10,056 nucleotides of DNA, taken from Ruminococcaceae bacterium UBA1213 (lineage in GTDB: Bacteria; Bacillota; Clostridia; Oscillospirales; Acutalibacteraceae). The stretch spans positions 1 to 10,056 of the forward strand of contig DBXL01000141.1 in assembly GCA_002309275.1 (NCBI GenBank), given 5' to 3'. The notes beneath the pieces were generated by a model. That model was given only the letters and a program-made list of their open reading frames with translations. It was not told the origin of the DNA and did no database searches. Both the position numbers and the translations under genes were made by a program. Within the stretch, counting starts at the first letter, position 1. Each line of letters begins with the position of its first letter. Of the stretch, positions 6,056 to 10,056 are shown piece by piece.

Positions 6056-6108
6056 CCGCAAAAATCCTGCTGTGGAAACCTTTTTTTACAGCCTCCTTCA
6101 AAATTTAC

Positions 6109-6137
6109 TTGACATATCGTTTTTACAATGCTATAAT
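6109..6137 (+). promoter_or_regulatory. Consensus sigma-A promoter of the FMN riboswitch-ribU unit
   Basis: A perfect TTGACA (6109-6114), a 17-bp spacer and a perfect TATAAT (6132-6137) predict a very strong promoter. Transcription should start near 6144, just before the riboswitch. Strong constitutive initiation with control by attenuation is the usual arrangement for riboswitch genes. Confidence 0.9.
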
Positions 6138-6156
6138 GCACTTGAAATGAATGCTG

Positions 6157-6265
6157 TCTTCGGGGCGAGGTGCAATTCCTCACCGGTGGTCATAGCCCAC
6201 GAGCGAATTTTTCGCTGAATTGGTGTAATTCCAATGCCGACGGTCACAGTCCGGATGAAAGAAGA
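6157..6265 (+). ncRNA. FMN riboswitch (RFN element)
   Basis: The closing helix P1 is TCTTC (6157-6161) with GAAGA (6261-6265). The highly conserved RFN blocks are all present in order: CGGGGC, GAGGTGCAATTCCTCACCGG, GGTCATAGCCCACGAGC, AATTGGTGTAATTCCAATG, GCCGACGGTCACAGTCCGGAT. Side hairpins are visible: GAGG/CCTC (6167-6170/6178-6181), AGCGAA/TTCGCT with a TTT loop, and TTGG/CCAA. The element binds flavin mononucleotide. It is followed 30 bases later by an intrinsic terminator and then by ribU, so FMN binding is predicted to stop transcription and reduce riboflavin uptake. Confidence 0.97.
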
Positions 6266-6295
6266 TATTTTTTGACATCTTTGTGTAATCACTCT

Positions 6296-6328
6296 ATGCC
6301 CCTGCTTTTTTATGCGGGGGTATTTTTT
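6296..6328 (+). terminator. Riboswitch-controlled intrinsic terminator before ribU
   Basis: ATGCCCCTGC (6296-6305) pairs with GCGGGGGTAT (6314-6323) over ten base pairs, three of them non-Watson-Crick or wobble, with an eight-base T-rich loop and a T tract to 6328. It sits between the FMN aptamer and the ribU ribosome binding site, so it is the likely expression platform. I could not resolve the competing antiterminator by eye. Confidence 0.88.
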
Positions 6329-6366
6329 GTTGACAGCAAAAAAAAATTATTTTGGAGGTCTTTCCT

Positions 6367-7041
6367 ATGACAAATCAAACCGTTTCCAGAAACAAAAACA
6401 GCGTTACCAAAATCGCAATTACTGCCATGCTTACGGCTGTTGCCGTTGTCCTGCAGTATATTGAAATGCCTGTTCCGCTCGTGCCGTCTTTCCTCAAAAT
6501 CGACTTTTCAGACGTTCCCGAATTGATAGGGGCATTTGTCATATCTCCGATTTATGGAGTGATAATATGCCTTTTGAAAAATATCATTCATTTGCCTTTC
6601 GGCTCGTCTGTAGGCGTGGGGGAGTTTGCCAATTTCCTTTTCGGTGCCGTTTTCGCCTTCACTGCCGGCATTATCTACAAGCACAACAAAACTAAAAAAA
6701 CAGCTCTTATTGCCTGCCTTGCCGGTGCTCTGGCAATGTCCGTTTTAAGTATCGTTATCAATTACTTCATTGTTTACCCCGCTTATGCTCAGCTCTGGGC
6801 CGGCGGTGACATGAATATTATCATCGGTATGTATAAGACCATTCTCCCCGCTTCCGACAATCTCATTAAATCCCTTATTATCTTCAATCTCCCCTTCACA
6901 TTCGTAAAAGGCATTATTGACGCTGTTATTACCATGCTCATTTACAAGCCCCTTTCCAATATGTTCGTTAAAATGAATACCGCCCTCAATCAAAAATCAA
7001 AAAAATCTGATAAAAAAGTTGACATACAGGAAGATTTATAA
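6367..7041 (+). CDS. ribU: Riboflavin ECF transporter substrate-binding component RibU
   Basis: A 224-residue integral membrane protein, the S component that binds riboflavin and docks with the shared EcfA/EcfA'/EcfT module (not encoded here) for uptake. About five to six hydrophobic segments are visible (roughly 15-32, 50-70, 84-104, 112-138, 166-195). Family signatures are FLKIDFSDVPELIGAF (42-57), the following PxxGxxxxxxKNxIHLPFGSS (61-81) and VGEFANF (84-90). The C-terminus is a polar Lys-rich tail (QKSKKSDKKVD). The ATG at 6367 follows GGAGG (6354-6358) by eight bases; an in-frame TTG at 6352 overlaps that site and is rejected. The FMN riboswitch directly upstream independently supports flavin transport. 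Confidence 0.96.
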   Translation: MTNQTVSRNKNSVTKIAITAMLTAVAVVLQYIEMPVPLVPSFLKIDFSDVPELIGAFVISPIYGVIICLLKNIIHLPFGSSVGVGEFANFLFGAVFAFTAGIIYKHNKTKKTALIACLAGALAMSVLSIVINYFIVYPAYAQLWAGGDMNIIIGMYKTILPASDNLIKSLIIFNLPFTFVKGIIDAVITMLIYKPLSNMFVKMNTALNQKSKKSDKKVDIQEDL

Positions 7042-7083
7042 TAAAATAAAATAGTAATTTTTATTTAAAAGGAGATGTCCGCT

Positions 7084-7404
7084 ATGAGCAAACAGGAACT
7101 TGACAATGAAATGTATGACGCAAACCTTATATCCCTTCTTGATGACGAGGGCAATGAATATGAATTTGAAATCATTGAGGAGCTTGACTACAAAGACGGT
7201 CACTATTATGCATTGATGCCTTTGTTTGAAATGCCCGATGAAGAGAACAATGAAAATGTTTACATGATATTCGAGGATATTATTGACGAAAACGGTGAGC
7301 CTCAGCTCGCTGAAATTGATGATGAAGCTCTCCTTGATACCCTCGCAGAACTCTTTGAAGAAAAATTTGACGAATCTATGTATGATGATGTCGAAGAAGA
7401 ATAA
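7084..7404 (+). CDS. DUF1292 family protein
   Basis: A 106-residue, very acidic soluble protein. The core LISLLDDEGNEYEFEIIEELDYKDGHYYALMPLFE is residues about 15-49, and the later YMIFEDIIDENGEP is the second half of the domain; together they match DUF1292, typified by B. subtilis YrzB. The C-terminus is acidic (FDESMYDDVEEE). The function of the family is unknown; it is often found near ruvX and alaS in Firmicutes, but neither is present here. The start at 7084 is chosen because AAGGAG (7069-7074) lies nine bases upstream; the in-frame ATG at 7075 overlaps the ribosome binding site. It lies 42 bases after ribU without a clear terminator between, so it may be read through from the ribU transcript. 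Confidence 0.9.
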   Translation: MSKQELDNEMYDANLISLLDDEGNEYEFEIIEELDYKDGHYYALMPLFEMPDEENNENVYMIFEDIIDENGEPQLAEIDDEALLDTLAELFEEKFDESMYDDVEEE

Positions 7405-7430
7405 TTTTTGCAAAAACATTAAATTTCCTC

Positions 7431-7459
7431 TTGATTTTTTCGACAATTTGTTATATAAT
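7431..7459 (+). promoter_or_regulatory. Predicted sigma-A promoter in front of the non-coding region
   Basis: TTGATT (7431-7436), a 17-bp spacer and a perfect TATAAT (7454-7459) lie 27 bases after the DUF1292 stop, although no protein gene follows on this strand until 8329. Transcription would start near 7466. A weaker second candidate is TTTGCA (7487-7492), 16 bp, TATAAA (7509-7514), with a start near 7521. Confidence 0.65.
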
Positions 7460-7519
7460 ATATTCATACAAAAAAACATCAAATTGTTTGCAAATTCTGC
7501 CCAATTCGTATAAATGTCT

Positions 7520-7686
7520 ATTTAACCCTACAAATTGTATTCAGGGAGCTTGGCTTCGGTGGCGGACTTCAGACCTCCCGCTGTTTCAGCGGACGAAGGG
7601 AGTATGAAATCATTGAGCAGGCACCCACCTGCTTATCTCGTAGGCAGGTTATTTATGACATGAACGGTTGGGCGGATTTCTTTTTC
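7520..7686 (+). ncRNA. Structured non-coding RNA, possibly 6S RNA (ssrS)
   Basis: About 170 bases with no ORF, noticeably richer in G+C than the flanking intergenic DNA, and placed between a promoter and a terminator. Visible helices are CCGCTG/CAGCGG (7578-7583/7587-7592) inside CTTCG/CGAAG (7554-7558/7594-7598), and a nine-base-pair stem, ACCTGCTTA (7627-7635) with TAGGCAGGT (7641-7649, one G-T pair), with loop TCTCG. The order, length and the block CACCCACCTGC followed by GCAGGT resemble the 3' half of the central region in 6S RNAs, which bind RNA polymerase and regulate sigma-A promoters. I could not draw the long closing stem expected of 6S RNA, so the identity is uncertain. Ends are estimates; with the stronger promoter the transcript would begin near 7466. 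It lacks the hallmarks of tmRNA, SRP RNA or RNase P RNA. Confidence 0.5.
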
Positions 7687-7705
7687 AATGAGAAATGTAA
7701 AATGA

Positions 7706-7740
7706 GGAATGAGAAATTTTAATTCTCATTCCCCTTTTTT
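7706..7740 (+). terminator. Rho-independent terminator of the non-coding unit
   Basis: GGAATGAGAA (7706-7715) pairs perfectly with TTCTCATTCC (7723-7732) around a seven-base AT loop, followed by CC and six T (7735-7740). On the minus strand the stem is followed by weaker T-rich sequence, so it may also serve the convergent DUF3592 gene. Confidence 0.82.
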
Positions 7741-8188
7741 ATGCCAATATAAACACAAGTATTCCGACTAAAAGCCCTAATGCAGTCAGCCCCAGACCGA
7801 CACACAAAAATACCGTTTTCACTATATTAATTGTATTGTCGCCGTCTATGTAAAACTTTTCGGGCTTGTTCGGATCGTATTTTACATGAACCGTATCTCC
7901 GATTCTGTATTTCGGCGGACTTGTCGAAACAGCCGAAACAATGGACATGGTTTCTCCTTTGGCTGTTGTGTACTGCACAAGGGGGTGAAATCCCCTTATG
8001 GAATGTTCACTGTCGTAATATTTGGTACTCCTGACAAGGTCTGCAACCGTGCCGACAGCCTTTGCGGTACAGTTCTTTTTCCTGTCTGCCATGACTGACG
8101 CAATAATCCATGCCACCATCAGAAATATCACACCGATACCGCAAAATACGCTTAAAAATATGGTTATCAATAAAAATTTATCTTCCAT
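7739..8188 (-). CDS. DUF3592 family membrane protein
   Basis: A 149-residue protein with two membrane helices, residues about 5-33 and 122-148, bracketing a beta-rich domain. The segment YRIGDTVHVKYDPNKPEKFYI (about 94-114) together with HPLVQYTTAKGE is the signature of DUF3592. Basic residues after helix one (DRKKN) suggest a cytoplasmic start to the central domain, though topology is not certain. The biochemical function of the family is unknown. The ATG at 8188 follows GGAGGTG (8202-8196) by seven bases. It is transcribed alone from the promoter at 8238-8211, divergent from the DUF4358 gene, with which it shares a 12-bp palindrome. Confidence 0.88.
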   Translation of the reverse strand: MEDKFLLITIFLSVFCGIGVIFLMVAWIIASVMADRKKNCTAKAVGTVADLVRSTKYYDSEHSIRGFHPLVQYTTAKGETMSIVSAVSTSPPKYRIGDTVHVKYDPNKPEKFYIDGDNTINIVKTVFLCVGLGLTALGLLVGILVFILA

Positions 8189-8210
8189 TTCATTACACCT
8201 CCGATACTAT

Positions 8211-8238
8211 TTTATAATAATCATGCTTTTGTTGTCAA
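8211..8238 (-). promoter_or_regulatory. Predicted sigma-A promoter of the DUF3592 gene
   Basis: On the minus strand a perfect TTGACA (8238-8233), a 16-bp spacer and TATAAA (8216-8211) lie just upstream of the GGAGGTG ribosome binding site. The leader would be very short. Confidence 0.7.
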
Positions 8239-8248
8239 GACAAATTGT

Positions 8249-8260
8249 TACAATATTGTA
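8249..8260. promoter_or_regulatory. 12-bp palindrome between divergent promoters, operator-like
   Basis: TACAATATTGTA is a perfect palindrome located between the two -35 boxes (8238-8233 on the minus strand, 8262-8267 on the plus strand), one base from the latter. The TACA...TGTA ends recall operators of the BlaI/MecI/CopY class, but those usually have a two-base centre rather than four. A dimeric regulator of both genes is possible. Confidence 0.4.
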
Positions 8261-8261
8261 G

Positions 8262-8290
8262 TTGCAATATATTTGAAAAAATTATATAAT
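8262..8290 (+). promoter_or_regulatory. Predicted sigma-A promoter of the DUF4358 gene
   Basis: TTGCAA (8262-8267), a 17-bp spacer and a perfect TATAAT (8285-8290) precede the gene by 38 bases. Transcription would start near 8297. Confidence 0.7.
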
Positions 8291-8328
8291 TATTTGCAGA
8301 AAATACTGTTTTTATGCGAGGTGAACTT

Positions 8329-8829
8329 ATGAATAAAAAACAAAATATTCTTCTTACCGCTGTCGTGCTTGCCTTTATCGCTTTATCGACTTCGGTGATA
8401 GTCAGCATCGTTCTTGCCCAGCAGAATTCACAGACAAATTCAAAATCCTATCTCACTGCCAATACCATCGTTTCACAGGTCATTAAAAAAATGAATTATC
8501 AGAACCTTTCCAAAATATCTGATGAAAATATATCCAAATATTATAATATCCCTGACGGGACCGTCACGGATTCCGCTATGTACATATCTAACCGCACCGA
8601 TTCAGGCATGGAGCTTGCCTGCTTCCGTCTGAGCAGTGAGGATAATACCCCTGTCCTCTCCGATGCCATATCAGAACACATCTCCTCCAAAAACTCCGAA
8701 AACAAAGAAGGCAGCGGTCAGCTTGCCAAATTTAAAACCGATACTGTCTATCCTTATGTATTCGTTGCCGTTGCCACTGACAGTGAGGCTGCCGCCAATG
8801 CCTTTAAAGAAATCATCACCCAGAAATAA
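8329..8829 (+). CDS. DUF4358 domain-containing exported or membrane-anchored protein
   Basis: A 166-residue protein. Residues about 7-29 are a hydrophobic segment after a basic N-terminus (MNKKQN), giving a signal anchor or signal peptide; no lipobox Cys is present. The rest is outside the membrane: KYYNIPDGTVTDSAMYIS (70-87), SGMELACFRL (92-101) and PYVFVAVATDSEAAANAFKEII (from 142) match the pattern of DUF4358, a small family common in Clostridia with no established function. A low-complexity Ser/Asn/Lys/Glu stretch (about 116-130) looks like a loop. The start at 8329 is set by GAGGTG (8318-8323); an in-frame ATG at 8314 lies upstream of that site and is rejected. It stands alone between its promoter and a 15-bp-stem terminator. 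Confidence 0.86.
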   Translation: MNKKQNILLTAVVLAFIALSTSVIVSIVLAQQNSQTNSKSYLTANTIVSQVIKKMNYQNLSKISDENISKYYNIPDGTVTDSAMYISNRTDSGMELACFRLSSEDNTPVLSDAISEHISSKNSENKEGSGQLAKFKTDTVYPYVFVAVATDSEAAANAFKEIITQK

Positions 8830-8869
8830 AAATCGACTTACAGAAAATTCTCTGTAAGTCGATTTCTTT
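8830..8869. terminator. Bidirectional rho-independent terminator
   Basis: A perfect 15-bp stem, AAATCGACTTACAGA (8830-8844) with its complement (8851-8865), has a six-base loop. The T tract is better on the minus strand (TTTTTATTT after the stem), so it mainly serves gpmI, but it also ends the DUF4358 gene. Confidence 0.85.
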
Positions 8870-8886
8870 GCAAAGTGAAGAATTCC

Positions 8887-10056
8887 TTATTTAATAAGGC
8901 TTACGCCGTCCATTTCGTCGGGTTTGGACAAGCCTAAAAGCTGTAACATAGTCGGTGCTATGTCAGCCAGTCTGCCGCCATCTCTGAGAATGCACGGGTG
9001 ATTCACTACACAGAACGGTACAAGGTTTGTAGTATGTGCCGTGAACGGTGAGCCGTCTTCCTCTATCATTTTATCGGCATTTCCGTGGTCTGCCGTGATG
9101 AGTGCAACGCCGTCCATTTTTACAACGGCATTTACTACCTGTCCTACACAGTCATCAACGGCTTCCACAGCCTTTACCGCTGCATCAAATACGCCTGTAT
9201 GTCCTACCATGTCACAGTTGGCAAAATTCAGTATAATCACATCATACTTACCGCTTTCGATTCTCTCGACAGCATTCTTTGCCACTTCATATGCACTCAT
9301 TTCGGGCTGTAAATCATACGTCGCAACTTTCGGTGACGGTATCAAACATCTGTCCTCACCTTCCGAAACTTTCTCCACTCCTCCATTAAAGAAGAATGTT
9401 ACATGAGCATATTTCTCCGTTTCCGCAATTCTTAACTGTGTCATGCCCTTTGACGAAATGTAATCGCCGAACATATTGACAAGTGACTGCGGTTTGAATG
9501 CAACCTCTACATTCGGCATGGTTGCGTCATACTGTGTCATGCAAACGTAATTCAGCGGGAAAAAGCCCTTTCTTCTCTCGAATTTATCAAAGCTTTCATC
9601 TACAAGCGTTCTTGTAATTTCTCTTGCCCTGTCAGGTCTGAAATTACAGAAAATTACACTGTCGCCTGCATTGATGGTCGCATTTTCCTCGCATACGAAA
9701 GGAATCACAAATTCATCTGTCACACCGTTTGCATAGGAATTCGCAATTCCCTCAACAGCGTCATTTTCCTTTACACCCTCGCCATATACGAGAGCTGCAT
9801 ACGCTTTTTCCACTCTGTCCCAGTTATTATCTCTGTCCATTGCATAATATCTGCCCGATACGGTTGCAATTTTGCCTATGCCTATTTCTTCCAGCTTTGC
9901 TTTACACTCTGCTACATAGTCCTTGGCACTTGAGGGTGGAACATCTCTGCCGTCAAGAAAAGCGTGTACCCATACTTTCTCCACGCCCATTTTTTTAGCC
10001 ATTTCAACTATGCCGTAAATGTGCGTATTATGGCTGTGCACTCCGCCGGGTGACAT
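8887..10056 (-). CDS. gpmI: 2,3-bisphosphoglycerate-independent phosphoglycerate mutase, C-terminal part
   Basis: Glycolytic enzyme that interconverts 3- and 2-phosphoglycerate through a phosphoserine intermediate, with two Mn ions. 390 codons including the stop are visible; the family is about 510 residues, so roughly the first 120, including the metal ligands near the N-terminus and the catalytic Ser, lie beyond the window. The ATG at the edge is internal, within the GGVHSH block. Visible active-site motifs are GGVHSH, DGRDVPP, GRYYAMDRD, NFRPDRARE, EKYAHVTFFFNGG, NFANCDMVGHTG (Asp and His metal ligands), TADHGN (Asp-His) and HTTNLVP (His). All expected ligands in this part are intact, so the enzyme should be functional. 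The gene ends at TAA 8889-8887, followed by the terminator at 8865-8830. Confidence 0.96.
   Translation of the reverse strand: MSPGGVHSHNTHIYGIVEMAKKMGVEKVWVHAFLDGRDVPPSSAKDYVAECKAKLEEIGIGKIATVSGRYYAMDRDNNWDRVEKAYAALVYGEGVKENDAVEGIANSYANGVTDEFVIPFVCEENATINAGDSVIFCNFRPDRAREITRTLVDESFDKFERRKGFFPLNYVCMTQYDATMPNVEVAFKPQSLVNMFGDYISSKGMTQLRIAETEKYAHVTFFFNGGVEKVSEGEDRCLIPSPKVATYDLQPEMSAYEVAKNAVERIESGKYDVIILNFANCDMVGHTGVFDAAVKAVEAVDDCVGQVVNAVVKMDGVALITADHGNADKMIEEDGSPFTAHTTNLVPFCVVNHPCILRDGGRLADIAPTMLQLLGLSKPDEMDGVSLIK

Noticed and set aside
6056..6108. Regulatory hairpin (GCTGT...ACAGC) between the nudix and ribU promoters
   Set aside because: Only five base pairs with a 16-base loop; expected by chance.
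7520..7686. tmRNA, SRP RNA, RNase P RNA or a known riboswitch at this locus
   Set aside because: No tRNA-like end with CCA, no GGAAG..AGCAG SRP loop, no GAGGAAAGTCC block of RNase P RNA, and no match by eye to the cores of common riboswitches.
10040..10056. Start codon of gpmI at the window edge
   Set aside because: The ATG lies inside the internal GGVHSH block, about 120 residues into the family alignment; the gene continues beyond the window.
1..10056. A defence island, mobile element, CRISPR or biosynthetic cluster
   Set aside because: No nucleases, transposases, integrases, repeat-spacer arrays or biosynthetic modules are visible; gene content is housekeeping with uniform composition.

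Overview
The window looks like ordinary chromosome from a low-to-moderate G+C, Gram-positive anaerobe of the Clostridia, most likely a Ruminococcus-like member of the Oscillospiraceae. This is inferred from sigma-A type promoters (TTGACA/TATAAT), strong AGGAGG ribosome binding sites, frequent TTG starts, a MetA-type acyltransferase, an FMN-riboswitch-controlled ECF S component (RibU), a DUF1292 protein, a DUF4358 protein and a PdaA-like deacetylase. I see no transposase, integrase, phage gene, CRISPR array, tRNA or rRNA, and no clear sign of horizontal transfer.

Layout. Positions 1-402 hold the 3' end of a membrane-anchored protein of unknown function. A short gap with an extended -10 promoter leads to metA (483-1412), followed by a 55-residue acidic ORF with a TTG start (1445-1612) and a bidirectional terminator. 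On the minus strand, a two-gene unit runs 2944 to 1649: a YbjN-like protein, then a PdaA-like polysaccharide deacetylase. A 310-base intergenic region carries the promoter for a secreted SH3/3D-type cell-wall protein (3255-3926), which ends at a second bidirectional terminator. A tightly overlapping minus-strand operon follows (6003 to 3999): NUDIX ADP-ribose pyrophosphatase, a small membrane protein and HemW. Divergent from it, a consensus promoter drives an FMN riboswitch, its terminator and ribU (6367-7041), then a DUF1292 gene (7084-7404). From about 7431 to 7740 there is a non-coding transcription unit with promoter, folded RNA and terminator; 6S RNA is my leading but unproven identification. 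A DUF3592 membrane protein (minus) and a DUF4358 exported protein (plus) are divergently transcribed around a 12-bp palindrome. The window ends inside gpmI on the minus strand.

The genes are mainly housekeeping: methionine biosynthesis, riboflavin uptake, nucleotide clean-up, heme or radical-SAM chemistry, glycolysis and envelope maintenance. MetA has Glu at position 111, which predicts acetyl-CoA rather than succinyl-CoA as donor. RibU is under direct FMN feedback. I found no convincing new multi-gene system. The items most worth follow-up are the non-coding RNA at 7431-7740, the unannotated 55-residue ORF behind metA, and the shared operator-like palindrome at 8249-8260.
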